Origin: Phytomonas francai
Taxonomy: Eukaryota; Euglenozoa; Kinetoplastea; Trypanosomatida; Trypanosomatidae
Reading direction: 5' to 3'
DNA: 64,000 nt
NCBI GenBank assembly: GCA_001766655.1
Contig: MJCC01000020.1
Span: forward strand, 6,331-70,330
Below the pieces are notes generated by a model, which was given only the letters and a program-made list of their open reading frames with translations, made no database searches and was not told the DNA's origin. The stretch's first letter is position 1; each line of letters starts with the position of its first letter. The translations under genes and the position numbers were made by a program. Positions 18,401 through 28,538 of this stretch are shown piece by piece.

Positions 18401-20068
18401 ATGGCTCGTGGGTACAGTGTAAACCGTAGTAAAAGCCAGAGGCCTACATTACGCCTTAAGCGAGAGCGCTCTGCTTGCATTCACAAACTTCGCCAAGAGC
18501 TGCAGCAGCGTGGCGATGAGGAACCCAATGAACAGCGTAACAAGCGGAAGGAAGGGACACGCCCCAACACCTCGGTTGCGGACTTGAAGCAAGAAAAGGA
18601 TATTTCCTCTACAGGTCTCACATCACGCAGTCACACGCTTCGTGTCCTTAAACGTCGGAAGGTGGAAGGTGGTGAGGATGCGGATCGCATGCAGCGGCTG
18701 CGTTCCGCATCTGCCGTGTCTTCCCAGCTTCGCGCGCGCCTCGCTGTTCTGGAGGCGGATTTGGAGGAAGACATGGAGGCAAGCGAGGACGAGAATGAAA
18801 CCGTCTTTAAGGCGGATGTCATGGCCAAGTACAAGGCCGCAGGACAGGTGGTGGACGAGGTTCTTGACGTCGTCTCCCAGGCGTGTGTTGCCGGCGCCAA
18901 CGTTAAGGAGCTGTGCGATCTCGGTGACACGGAGATCATTGCCCGACTCAAGGGGCTCTTTACGAAGTCGAAGGATGAACAGGGGAAAAAAATCGCCAAG
19001 GGTATTTGCTACCCGACCAATATTTCCATAGATGATGTCCTCTGCAATTACTCGCCGTTTCGCTCTGAGGAGGCCGCTGTGCTGCGTGGTGCGCAGGTCG
19101 TGAAGATCCATCTCGGTTGCCATATTGACGGCTACCCTGCAAGTGCAGCCCGGACGGTTGTTGTGCCCTTTGACACAGACATCATCACTAAGTCTTTAAA
19201 TGAAGAAGAAGAAGAAAAGGGCAATGAGGCTTCCAGTGCGCGAGCCCGCAATAGTGGTGTGGCTGGCCATACAAAGGAAAGCCATGTGTTGCTCAATCGT
19301 GCAGCGAGCAACGCTATCGAGGCTGCTCGCGTGGCGCTTCTCGGGCTCATTCACCTACTCCGCCCTGGTGCTCTTAATGCTGACCTTACGGATTTCATTG
19401 CGAGCGTCGGCGGGCACTACGACGTTGAGGCCGTCGAGGGAGTTCTGTCGAATCGAACGAAGCGCTGGGTGCTTGATGGCATGGATTGCATCATCAACCG
19501 CCGCATTGTTTCGACAACTCCACAGCAGGATGTGGCAGACTGCAAGGTTGAGCCCTACCAGGTATGGACACTAGATGTCGCTTTTGCAAATAACAACACC
19601 TACCGCCTGACACAAACCCTCGACGCGCCTTCGATCTTCCGGCGGACTGCCGAGGACTTCCCATGCGACGCTCGCGTAAAGCATGCAAACCATGTATTGC
19701 AGGAAATTACCGATAGTCACTTTTGTTTTCCATTTCACTTTAAGTCTCTCTCAGAGCCTCTTAAGGCTAAAATGGGGATCAATGTGTTAGTCCGGCAGGG
19801 TGCCGTTGACCCTTTCCCGTGCTTACGAGCGAAAGGTGGGCGCTGCGTAACGGCGCGCTTTTCAGCGACAATAGCGGTGACGAAAAAAAGAATTACGGTT
19901 CTGTGTGGATTGCCGTCAGCGCAATCGCCTCTTTCGAACAATTCGGCGCTGCGCCCGAGGGAAATGACAACAACGATGGCGAAGATTCTATCGTCGTCGA
20001 TGGTGCTTGCACACGGTTTAGATGAAACTAATAATAACCGTGCTAATGCACTGGAGGGTGAGGTTTGA
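18401..20068 (+). CDS. EBP1/PA2G4-like protein, M24 aminopeptidase fold
   Basis: 555 aa. From about residue 142 it follows the proliferation-associated 2G4/EBP1 family, which shares the methionine aminopeptidase-2 fold but lacks activity and binds ribosomes and RNA. Family blocks include KYKAAGQVVDEVLDVVSQAC, then KGICYPTNISIDDVLCNYSP, then VVKIHLGCHIDGYPASAART. In active aminopeptidases the last block carries two metal-binding Asp; here only the HIDGY Asp is in place and the second is replaced, as in EBP1. It is longer than human PA2G4 (394 aa) through a basic N-terminal extension of about 140 residues (Arg/Lys/Glu-rich), an acidic insert near 265-285 and a Ser/Asn-rich end. A role in ribosome biogenesis or translation is inferred from the family. 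Confidence 0.83.
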   Translation: MARGYSVNRSKSQRPTLRLKRERSACIHKLRQELQQRGDEEPNEQRNKRKEGTRPNTSVADLKQEKDISSTGLTSRSHTLRVLKRRKVEGGEDADRMQRLRSASAVSSQLRARLAVLEADLEEDMEASEDENETVFKADVMAKYKAAGQVVDEVLDVVSQACVAGANVKELCDLGDTEIIARLKGLFTKSKDEQGKKIAKGICYPTNISIDDVLCNYSPFRSEEAAVLRGAQVVKIHLGCHIDGYPASAARTVVVPFDTDIITKSLNEEEEEKGNEASSARARNSGVAGHTKESHVLLNRAASNAIEAARVALLGLIHLLRPGALNADLTDFIASVGGHYDVEAVEGVLSNRTKRWVLDGMDCIINRRIVSTTPQQDVADCKVEPYQVWTLDVAFANNNTYRLTQTLDAPSIFRRTAEDFPCDARVKHANHVLQEITDSHFCFPFHFKSLSEPLKAKMGINVLVRQGAVDPFPCLRAKGGRCVTARFSATIAVTKKRITVLCGLPSAQSPLSNNSALRPREMTTTMAKILSSSMVLAHGLDETNNNRANALEGEV

Positions 20069-20947
20069 TATGGAAAAGAAGGAGATAACGTCACAGGGAG
20101 CAGGCAAAAGGAAGGAGAGCGGGTGACAGACTTTTAGTGGGTCACCCATACCGTGGCAGGCTTATTGAGCAAAGAGGAATTTTAAGAAGTACCCTTTTGA
20201 AGTGGGGTGCTGAGGGAATAAAATAGGGTTTCGCTGTTGGGGAGAGCTATATAATTGACTTTTAGTTAATACATAACTGCGTTTAAGGTTTTTTTTTGAC
20301 TGTTATGCATTACTATCCTTTTAATAGTGCGCACACAACCACTAGAAAGCGCACTTGTGTTAGTTTAGGTTTGCTTTTTCTTTTTTTTCGAGATGCATGC
20401 TGTTCCATTTTTTCTCTTTTCCCTTCTTCTCTATTTAAGGTTCAGTATATTCTTTCTTTTTATTCTACATTGTAGCATATTTTTTTTTTTACTGCACCAC
20501 AAAGGCACAATATTACACCTTTTTTTGTTTCACTAGTTTTCCAGTGGGGGGGGGGGGAAGGAGGGTTTACACATTTTTTTTGTCTTCAGAGAGATCCAAA
20601 ATTCAAAGGTGAACTAAAAAGAAATTGAAAGGTTCTTTGTTATTGCTATTGTCAATAGGCTTCATCACTATTTGTGCAAAAGTTTCGCCTAATATTTTTT
20701 CCCCTATTCATTCGAAAACATATAATTTTGCGGGGACATTTTTCCTTTAGAAACACAAGAACCCAGAAAAGGGAAAATCAACATAGAATCGCAAAGACTA
20801 TTTTAAGCGGCCTGACACACGGATAACTCCTCTTGCCGCATATAAATATATACATTTTTTTAAATCTCATAGAGAACAGGAACTGAAGGCTTGCATTCCC
20901 AGCCACCTTTACTTCTATTTGGCGCATACATAGTATAAGTCTTTCAA
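20069..20947. other. Intergenic region
   Basis: Several T-rich tracts (about 20,365-20,385, 20,442-20,475, 20,480-20,492, 20,518-20,530) each followed by an AG, so the splice site of the next gene cannot be fixed. A G run is at 20,546-20,558. No ORF. Confidence 0.5.
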
Positions 20948-23884
20948 ATGAATCTAGATTTGACAGGGAGGAGAAAGCCCAAGCCGAAAATGACGTTGAG
21001 GGTGACTTCGCCCTCTCAATCTGTGAATGAGTCTAACAGCAGGTGCGTTGGAAATATCGATCACTGTGGCACCGATGACGCGAGTACCAAGTACAGAAAG
21101 TATCAAAACATGACAATGCTAGCCGAGAACGTTGAAGGCCAGAACTGGGAACAACCATCTGAGGTCATGGCTACCATGGAAGCCACTACATTTCGGCCTT
21201 GCATCAGCGAAATAACCCCCAAGACGGGTGCTTACCCTGTTTCGAAACTAGAGCCTCCTTCCAGCCCCGTGACAGCAGGCCGCGTAACAGGAACTAGCCG
21301 TAGTAACCGCCGTTCTGTTCAACAGGAGCAGGCATCGTTGCAGTATCCTCATTCAATGAATGCTACAATCTCGCAATCCACCAACAATGGTGTGAACACC
21401 ACACGAGGGACTGTAACTGCTTTTTCTTCCTTCTCCGTCGTTCCCGCTGCTGCACAACAACTGCACCCAATCTTGCGAAACTCAGCCACCACCAATGAGA
21501 CCATGATACCCTCGGCGTACTCAGCATTCACACAGCCTGTATACGGACCTTCTGTAGAAGCCAAACACCCCCAGTTTATCGACATTGCCACGAACACCGG
21601 CTACATGACGCCCTTTGAGCTACCTGAGGTCAATGCTTCTGTGCCGGAGTCTGGATCTCAACCCGTTAGCGCGTTGCGTGCAGGGCTCAAAAAGGGGAAC
21701 TACACCACCATCCTCGACCGAATTAGCATCGACGATGGTTTCGAGGAGCCTTCCGAAGCTGTTGCTTCACAAAATGGCATAACCAGTGCAAATTCACACT
21801 CAGCATACTGTTATCCAAGCTCGCAGGTGCTGCTGTCGGCCCCTGCGTCCGCTCCACGGTTGGCGTTGTGGCCACAGCGGGCGGCGTCGCCGCAGCCGCA
21901 GCCAACCACGCACTTCAGCGAAACCCCACACGAGCGATACTACCAAGGTAGCGGGGGCGTGGAAACAAAAAGCAAAGAGGGGTCTGTGGCCATTGGGGAG
22001 AAGGATAACCACATTCCTACGCACACAGGAATGCTGTCGTCGACAGTGACCCGCTCGATATCTCCGCATCCCGCGCCCAAGCGTAGAGGTGCTGGCCCAG
22101 GAGCGGAGGAAATGGCGTCCGGCCTTATCCTTGACGGCACCCCTCTACACCAAACAACCAAACTTCGTGCGGGTTCCCACCAACAACACTCGAATGCCTC
22201 TTTTTTATCTTTCTTTATGGGCATGACCGCGTCCACGAAGGCAGTGAACACGCCCATGGCTCGAGACGCACGCGGCGCTTATCATTTCCACGCTGAAGGT
22301 GACGAGAACGATATAAGGGTGTGCTTGAATTCGAAGCTCGTAACTCCGCAGGCGCAGGGGCTATGCCTATTGCACGATGACAGTAACAGCAACGCCGACG
22401 CTGCTAACGCACCGACTCTCGCTCGTAGCCTTCTTACGGAGCCGAGCTCAAACGTGGATAACCCTAAACACGCCAAGGAGCCGGTGATAACCACCACAAC
22501 GCATCGGAACAGAGTTATGCAAAAGCTGCTTAACCATATCGAAACAAAAAAAACATTTGAGCATAAATCGGCAACCCACCTCACTTATCCCCTAGCATTT
22601 TCGCAAGAAGGAGTGCCATTTTCAACCCCTACTAATTTTACCTCGGCCGCTGCTTACTCGGTATCAGAGCTTGAGGTTGAAAATGACAAGAAACAAGGCG
22701 ACTCGGCAGTGGACTTTCACGCCGAATCATCAAACCTTGCTCTGACCACGGGGCTTAACAGGCAGGGATCGCAGCGCGGGGGGTCCTGTCAAAACGCAGG
22801 CAAAGAGAGCCGGCAGCGGCCAAGACAGAAGCATCAGCGCGATAAAAAAGCGAATCAGAATGATGCCCCTCGGACTCGGGCCCCGACGCAGCAGGAGAAC
22901 ACCCCGACTGACGAAATACGAGACAACGAAAAGGTCAACACGGGACGGGCGAATGATTGTGGAGAAGACAGCAAAAACGCTAAATGGGTCGGCAATATAA
23001 ACCCTAACTCGATAGCCAGTTGTTCCCTTCAACCATCTTTGATGGATTTAATCAACACACCTGCCCTGGAGGACACCACAGATGCTTTCGAACAACACCC
23101 CGCGAATCTTCGTTGCTCCCTGCTATACCAACAGGGTCTTCAGCAGCCCGAGTCGTCCGCTTACCACACGAAGTTATCCCCATCGATAACCTCGGGGGCG
23201 CCGCCCCAGGCCTCGGACGAAAATACTTCGCAGCTCGCTCCGGTGGCATCCCAACAGCAATTCGATAAAAGGCGTCAGACGCCGAGCATGGCTTCGCAGC
23301 AGCTTGACGCTTCGGCGGTCGATCGAAGGATTTACTCTGTTCTTCTTGAAGGGCACATGCAGCGGCACTTTGCTGCTTCATCTTACGTTCTGTTTGAGCG
23401 TGATGCTTGTGTGCTCTTCGAGGGCGATCGCGGGATAGATATGGGGCGTGTTGTGAAATGTGAGGAGGCTGACGAAAAGCTTGGCATTGCTAGGGAAGTC
23501 GATCCCAGAGATGGCAATGACAAACACAAGAAGACGCGTATCCCACCGCTCGTGCTTCGTGTTGCAACCCCGGAAGAGCAGGACGATTGGCTGCACAAAC
23601 AGGTTGAGGAAGCGCAAAAGGCGATCCAGCCCTGCTGCGAGGCTGCCGAGAACCTCGGCCTCCCGCTCACGATTGTCAATGCGGTGTATCAATTCAACCG
23701 AGAGAAATTGACGTTTTACTACGAAAGCGACGTGCGCGTAGACTTTCGACAGCTTTTGCATACGATGTTCTTGAAGTTTCACTGTCGTATCTGGATGGAG
23801 CGTGCCACCCCACTGCCGTCCGCCGTCGCACCTGGAGGCGAAGACTGCGCTAACAGTGGGAAACGCATTAGTTGCCACAGCTAA
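20948..23884 (+). CDS. Large disordered protein with C-terminal PSP1 domain
   Basis: 978 aa. Residues 1 to about 795 are Ser/Thr/Asn/Gln/Pro-rich and low in hydrophobics, so probably disordered. Residues about 800-960 match the PSP1 C-terminal conserved region: GIDMGRVVKCEE, PPLVLRVATPEEQDDWL, EAQKAIQPCCEAAENLGLPL, then LTFYYESDVRVDFRQLL and the closing basic segment with CRIWMER. PSP1 domains occur in yeast Psp1, in bacterial YaaT-type proteins and in several kinetoplastid proteins linked to mRNA metabolism; a post-transcriptional role is inferred from that. No membrane segment. It is the last gene of the + strand run and its stop lies next to the convergent strand-switch region. Confidence 0.82.
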   Translation: MNLDLTGRRKPKPKMTLRVTSPSQSVNESNSRCVGNIDHCGTDDASTKYRKYQNMTMLAENVEGQNWEQPSEVMATMEATTFRPCISEITPKTGAYPVSKLEPPSSPVTAGRVTGTSRSNRRSVQQEQASLQYPHSMNATISQSTNNGVNTTRGTVTAFSSFSVVPAAAQQLHPILRNSATTNETMIPSAYSAFTQPVYGPSVEAKHPQFIDIATNTGYMTPFELPEVNASVPESGSQPVSALRAGLKKGNYTTILDRISIDDGFEEPSEAVASQNGITSANSHSAYCYPSSQVLLSAPASAPRLALWPQRAASPQPQPTTHFSETPHERYYQGSGGVETKSKEGSVAIGEKDNHIPTHTGMLSSTVTRSISPHPAPKRRGAGPGAEEMASGLILDGTPLHQTTKLRAGSHQQHSNASFLSFFMGMTASTKAVNTPMARDARGAYHFHAEGDENDIRVCLNSKLVTPQAQGLCLLHDDSNSNADAANAPTLARSLLTEPSSNVDNPKHAKEPVITTTTHRNRVMQKLLNHIETKKTFEHKSATHLTYPLAFSQEGVPFSTPTNFTSAAAYSVSELEVENDKKQGDSAVDFHAESSNLALTTGLNRQGSQRGGSCQNAGKESRQRPRQKHQRDKKANQNDAPRTRAPTQQENTPTDEIRDNEKVNTGRANDCGEDSKNAKWVGNINPNSIASCSLQPSLMDLINTPALEDTTDAFEQHPANLRCSLLYQQGLQQPESSAYHTKLSPSITSGAPPQASDENTSQLAPVASQQQFDKRRQTPSMASQQLDASAVDRRIYSVLLEGHMQRHFAASSYVLFERDACVLFEGDRGIDMGRVVKCEEADEKLGIAREVDPRDGNDKHKKTRIPPLVLRVATPEEQDDWLHKQVEEAQKAIQPCCEAAENLGLPLTIVNAVYQFNREKLTFYYESDVRVDFRQLLHTMFLKFHCRIWMERATPLPSAVAPGGEDCANSGKRISCHS

Positions 23885-24863
23885 CTCTGACAGTCCCCCC
23901 TTTTTTTATCCTTCAATCTTCTTTTTCATATTGGTTTATAGAATTTTTTAACTTCTTTTTTTTTACTATTAGATTTACTGGTGATTATATTTTATTTCAC
24001 CTATTTCCATTTAGCATAGACGAGAGTCATGGTAAAGGGTTCGTTCTGGATTATTCCCTGCGGTTCTTACTTTATTTTCTTTATTACCTTCGTGTTACGA
24101 ACGTTTTTTTTTCTTCACCAGGGGGGAGGGGGGGGGGTGCCTTTGCAAGGGAAGGAACAACTTCTCCCTCAGTTGTGAAGAAGAGAGGTTGACGTCACCC
24201 ACTTGGCCTGAAAATAGTAATTTGTTTTCTCTTTTTTTTTTTTTTACAACACTTCTGCAATGTTTTCCTCGAAGATTCCGTGCTTTGATTTCGCGCTTGT
24301 TGTTACTCCTTAGAGAGGGCGGGGGAACTCAGTGGTGTGGAAATCATCTTGTGACGTTTTGACCTAAATAGCTGCAGAATTATTTTTGATCTTTTTCGTA
24401 CGTAGCCTACAAACTATCTACAACAATAGAGCATGGGGAAAACACTTTGTGACCGATTTTTATTACCCAATACAACCCTTTTTTTGATCTTTTAGTGCTT
24501 TTTCATAGATGCTTTAAAAAATTAACGGGAAAAGTTCCGGAAACGTCTGGCAGGAGATGTAAAAATTATGTAGTAACACACGAGACTCAACTCCTTTTGT
24601 TGCAAAATGCGACCAAGGAGCAGGATTTAGTAAATACAAAGCAGGAAGTATAACATGCACTAATCCCAATAGAGACCATCTGTGACACTTTTTCTGATCC
24701 ATTGACATTAAAGACGTCTAAGCATACTTTGTATGTAATTTTATCTTATATTGTCAAACAAAAAGATCATAATGCAATGAAACTTTCCATACTTCCCTTC
24801 CCCCTACTTTTTTTTTTTGTAGTTCTGGCTGCCAAGTCCTTTTTGGGAGTGCCCTTGGTCCCG
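23885..24863. other. Convergent strand-switch region
   Basis: The + strand run ends at 23,884 and the - strand run ends (3' end of its last gene) at 24,864, so transcription converges here. The spacer is AT-rich with T-rich tracts (about 23,890-23,980, 24,105-24,116, 24,228-24,244) and a G run at 24,121-24,137. No tRNA, rRNA or credible ORF is visible. In trypanosomatids such regions are typical RNA polymerase II termination zones marked by base J and variant histones. The organisation is seen; the chromatin role is inference. Confidence 0.75.
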
Positions 24864-25892
24864 CTAGAGCTCCAGAATAACCTTTCCGATGTTTTTCCGT
24901 GCATACATGTGATCAATAGCATCATATACCTTTTCAATGCCTTTGAATTCTGTTGGATCGGCGAAGCTCTTGATGACACCTTGCTCGTAAAGCTCGCACA
25001 ACTCGTTAAAGTGTTTAGCTCGGTGCTTAGCAAAGTGTGGGAGAAAAAAGGTATGCAGTGTCGCGCTGTGCGAAAGCAGTGCAAGGCTAAGGACATTTGA
25101 TTTTAGTTGTTGTTGTGTTTCATTTTCATCCGTATAATTGACAGTACTCCCTATGGATAGGATGCGACCCCGAAACGCCATGGTCTGCACGATCGCCTTG
25201 AGCACGTCGCCGCCTACCGATTCGTACGCAATGTTGGCGCCGAGCGGGAACACCTGATGGACTGCCTTTGCAATATCGCTTTTTGCCGTGTAGTCGATCG
25301 CGGCGTCGCACTTCAACGACGTGGTTAGGAACTCCGCCTTTCGTGGCGACGAACACATCCCGGCGACTGTGCACCCGTACACGTTTTTGAGGAGTTGAAC
25401 TGCAAATTGCCCCGTGCCTCCCGATGCGGCCGTCACTATGGCGCGCTCACCTTTTTGAGGTCTCAGGACTTCCCTGAGTGCGATTGACGCGGTCGCCCCG
25501 CTCAGATTCAACGGCAAGTATTCTGCTTTTAGGGATGGTGCCTTTATTGCATGTCGAGAGGGGACGACCTGGTATTCCGAGAAGGTGCCGTAGCTTTGCG
25601 TGGCAACCGCGTCGCCGAGGGCGATGCCCTTAACATTTTCCCCCAAAGCAACGACTTCGCCGAGTGCTTCAAGACCGCAGTCGAACGGAGGAATTACACC
25701 CGGTTGATATACCCCCGCAGTGAAATTGATGTCACTCGCATTAATACCCACAAAAACATTGCGTACAAGCAGTTCGGTTCCCTTTAGTTCGTTGGGTAAT
25801 ACAGCCTCCACAATCGACGTGGCCTCTCGAAAGTTCTTAGAGAGCCTATTAGCTACGATTTTTTTAAACTTGCGTCCCGCCAACATTTGCAT
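24864..25892 (-). CDS. Zinc-type alcohol dehydrogenase-like quinone/enone reductase
   Basis: 342 aa NAD(P)H-dependent oxidoreductase of the medium-chain dehydrogenase/reductase superfamily, closest in layout to ZADH2/PTGR3 and quinone oxidoreductases. The N-terminal GroES-like half has NVFVGINASDINFTAGVY and the DCGLEALGEV segment. The Rossmann half has TAASGGTGQFAVQLLK, the dinucleotide-binding Gly-rich loop, then YESVGGDVLKAIVQ and GRILSIGS. The cysteine cluster of the structural zinc site in classical alcohol dehydrogenases is absent, as in quinone reductases. No peroxisomal tripeptide is seen at the end (ILEL). Both M1 and M3 are possible starts. A tract with AG at 25,944-25,945 gives a short 5' UTR of about 50 nt. 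Substrate unknown. Confidence 0.87.
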   Translation of the reverse strand: MQMLAGRKFKKIVANRLSKNFREATSIVEAVLPNELKGTELLVRNVFVGINASDINFTAGVYQPGVIPPFDCGLEALGEVVALGENVKGIALGDAVATQSYGTFSEYQVVPSRHAIKAPSLKAEYLPLNLSGATASIALREVLRPQKGERAIVTAASGGTGQFAVQLLKNVYGCTVAGMCSSPRKAEFLTTSLKCDAAIDYTAKSDIAKAVHQVFPLGANIAYESVGGDVLKAIVQTMAFRGRILSIGSTVNYTDENETQQQLKSNVLSLALLSHSATLHTFFLPHFAKHRAKHFNELCELYEQGVIKSFADPTEFKGIEKVYDAIDHMYARKNIGKVILEL

Positions 25893-26311
25893 ATTTGGTT
25901 CCCTATGATGCGACTTTCCTCTACGAAGGGTCTTACGCGTGTCCTGTAGAAGCAGGGTAAAAGAGGATAGTCATTTGATGATATCGGAAATAGTAGTAGC
26001 AACGGGAGTGGGAACGTGAGCAAGCATGTGGAGATGGCTAGTTTACAAATGAAGCACATCGATCCTTACATGTGGCCAACAGTTTAATTTCAAATTGGAT
26101 GCGTTTCTATTACCCAGGCTCGTAGTATTTTCTCCCTTCCTTACATTGATTAATATGAACACTTTTCATGAATTTACTGCATATATATATGCATATACGC
26201 AGACCATACAATTATATAAATATATTTAGAATATAGTATCCTTTCCTTATTAGTTTTTTTTTCCGTCAAGCATTTATTAACATTTCATAAATATGCAACG
26301 CTAATAACAAC
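25893..26311. other. Intergenic region
   Basis: AT-rich spacer with a short TA run at 26,181-26,190 and no ORF. The splice acceptor of the oxidoreductase gene lies at its left edge. Confidence 0.5.
25944..25970 (-). promoter_or_regulatory. Predicted trans-splice acceptor for the oxidoreductase gene
   Basis: Read on the minus strand, a T/C-rich tract ends in CTACAG with the AG at 25,944-25,945, about 50 nt before the ATG at 25,892. Confidence 0.45.
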
Positions 26312-28156
26312 TCATTGGTGTTCGGCCAAGTATTCAGAGAAGAATGGGGAAGATACCTCGGGTTTGGGTCTGGGATCTGCATTGTTATCCGAGAATATGT
26401 TTGATCTGCCCTGTCTCATACGTAAAAGTTTTAGGTAGCCCTGTACGCGTTGTGCAGTTTCAGCAGCCGAACCTCCAAATTTTTCCCATTCATCGAGTGC
26501 GTGTTCAAGCTGAGCCAAGGGGGGGCGCTCCCGTTCCTCCTGTTCATTAAGAGCCTCAAGGACCAAGGCATCTGAATCTGACGCAGTATTTTCTTCTTCT
26601 TTCGCAATGAAATCTTGCCATTGGGTGAACATTTCGTTTGGGAAATTGTCGGGCAGTAATCTGATATAATCGCTGAGATTAAGCAATAGTTCACTGGTCA
26701 GTTCCCGTAATGAAGTGGACGCTTCAACATTAAAGATGCCTTCAAAAGAGCTGGACAACATCTCAAGAACGGCATTATTAATTTTTTGTTCTACCACAGA
26801 TGGTTCGGCGTTTCCTCGAAACCATAGATTCTGGGCACGGTATCTGATTAGAAAAATTGGGATTAGGACTAGCTCGTTCGCTATTCTCGAGCATTGTTCT
26901 GCACCTACTGCTTCAACACTTTGGATTTCTTTTAGCAGTCTATAGATATAGTATTTAAATGCGTTTTTTAACTCCAGGGTGATGCGCTCCCGTTGGGCGT
27001 CTGTGGCGGCTAATTCTGTTAGCATCTCTTGCATGCTCTTCATTCTCATCATACGCGAAACTAGCTGCTCACCTTCGAAGTCTGACATCGATTGGAGGCG
27101 GAATCGTTGATTTTCGCGATTTGTCTCTGAGCTACTGGTGCCAGGATAATACTGAGTGAGGTGCTCATTAAGTTTTTGCGGTATATCTTCGCATCTCTCC
27201 GCGGCGAAGGTAAAGGCTCCAATGAGAATGAGTGGTAGATCTGAAAGTAATCCTTCCATAAATTGGTAAAGCCCTGTGATCAAGAAAGACGGCACTTCAT
27301 CAGGTGCAGGGCTCTGTGCCTCCGCCTCCTGTGGGCGGGGCTGCGGATGCGCGCTGGGGGAGACCTGAATATCGATGATGGGTATGCCTGACGTGTGCGA
27401 TTCGCTGCCCCGATTCAGCTGCTGCATCACCCTACTGAGACGCTCTGGCAAGAGATCCACATCGGCAAGGTTGCAGTGAATGTGCAGGTGGACGCCGGCG
27501 ATGGGCACTGCCGCAGGTGCTGTGGTGGTGGTGTTGGTGTGCGCTTGTGCGGGGCTCGTAGCCTCGCTCAAGCCGTTGGTTGAGACTGGCGTCCGTAGCC
27601 GGGTTTCGGGGGCGGGTGGTTGAGGGGGGGAGGGCACGTCACCTCTCTGTACATTGCTACTGCCATAATTGGTGGGATTTGAAGTAGGGTTAGAAATCGC
27701 ATTGATGACAGTGTCGATCAAAGGTCTAAACTGGGAGAGATTCGTCGCGAAGGTGCCCGTGTCACCGATCCCGGGGTTTTGGGGATGCGGCGCCATCACC
27801 GAGTTCACGATACCTAATAAAGCAGATGGTAAACCGCCAACGTTAGTTTGGAAGCTAAAGGTATGAATACCATCGGCATTGCTGCTCTGGTTAGGCGGTT
27901 GCTCCGCGGCACTGGTGCTGGCTTCGATGGGGCGAATCACCATGTGCACACTAGAGCCGTCCGTTATGTTGTATTCGCTGATATGAGAATCATTCCGAAG
28001 AAGTCTGCCACAATAAATAAGTCGAATTCTCTCAGCGTTTTCAATATTTAAGCGCCTAGCGATCTCGCGACAAAGCGAGCTGACTCTTTGATCAGGTTCA
28101 ACTGCAAGCCCATTGATTCTGTCCTGCTCTTGCTGGGCAATAATATTGATCAACAT
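26312..28156 (-). CDS. Ubiquitin-like domain protein, BAG6/Scythe-like
   Basis: 614 aa from the ATG at 28,156. The frame is open to an ATG at 28,357, but the extra 67 residues are Phe/Cys/Leu-rich untranslated-looking sequence and would cross a good splice acceptor at 28,210-28,211, so the downstream ATG is chosen. Residues 1-75 form a ubiquitin-like domain (VSSLCREIARRLNIENAERI, then RLIYCGRLLRNDSHISEYNI). The middle is Pro/Ser/Asn-rich and disordered, with a His-containing patch. The C-terminal half is helical and acidic. N-terminal ubiquitin-like domain plus long Pro-rich linker and helical end resembles BAG6/Scythe, a chaperone for membrane-protein targeting and degradation. The domain is clear; the BAG6 link is tentative. 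Confidence 0.75.
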   Translation of the reverse strand: MLINIIAQQEQDRINGLAVEPDQRVSSLCREIARRLNIENAERIRLIYCGRLLRNDSHISEYNITDGSSVHMVIRPIEASTSAAEQPPNQSSNADGIHTFSFQTNVGGLPSALLGIVNSVMAPHPQNPGIGDTGTFATNLSQFRPLIDTVINAISNPTSNPTNYGSSNVQRGDVPSPPQPPAPETRLRTPVSTNGLSEATSPAQAHTNTTTTAPAAVPIAGVHLHIHCNLADVDLLPERLSRVMQQLNRGSESHTSGIPIIDIQVSPSAHPQPRPQEAEAQSPAPDEVPSFLITGLYQFMEGLLSDLPLILIGAFTFAAERCEDIPQKLNEHLTQYYPGTSSSETNRENQRFRLQSMSDFEGEQLVSRMMRMKSMQEMLTELAATDAQRERITLELKNAFKYYIYRLLKEIQSVEAVGAEQCSRIANELVLIPIFLIRYRAQNLWFRGNAEPSVVEQKINNAVLEMLSSSFEGIFNVEASTSLRELTSELLLNLSDYIRLLPDNFPNEMFTQWQDFIAKEEENTASDSDALVLEALNEQEERERPPLAQLEHALDEWEKFGGSAAETAQRVQGYLKLLRMRQGRSNIFSDNNADPRPKPEVSSPFFSEYLAEHQ

Positions 28157-28209
28157 ACTCAAGGGATCGATAAGCAAGATTATAGGAAAATAAAATATAA
28201 CGAAGAGAG

Positions 28210-28231
28210 CTGTAGGAAACAAAGGAATTTG
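28210..28231 (-). promoter_or_regulatory. Predicted trans-splice acceptor that decides the ubiquitin-like gene start
   Basis: On the minus strand a T/C-rich stretch ends in CCTACAG with the AG at 28,210-28,211. It lies between the two candidate start codons and favours the one at 28,156, with a 5' UTR of about 53 nt. Confidence 0.5.
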
Positions 28232-28517
28232 TGGCTTTAAAGTTTTTATAGAGAGGAACAAAAAGTAGCAGCAACAAAAATTATTGAAAATGAGAATATC
28301 TGTGAAGGAAAAATCTAATAGGAAAACGCAATCAAGCATGTGATGGTGTAAAGCCATGTATTGGAGAAAAACTATTTCAAATTATAATGCTACCTCACTC
28401 ACCGAGGATCTTTTTTTTTTTGCCCTGGGAAGGGTCTACGGCTACATAGAGTGTGTGAAATACAGCACAAACGATTTGTTGGGGAGCGCATTCTGCCAGA
28501 AGTGTACTTGGAAACGT

Positions 28518-28538
28518 ACACACACACACACACACACA
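28518..28538. repeat. (AC)n microsatellite
   Basis: About ten AC units with a terminal interruption, in the spacer downstream of the alpha/beta hydrolase gene. Confidence 0.9.

Noticed and set aside
23872..24192. 106-codon ORF in the strand-switch region
   Set aside because: Overlaps the end of the PSP1 gene and is mostly translated T-rich tract.
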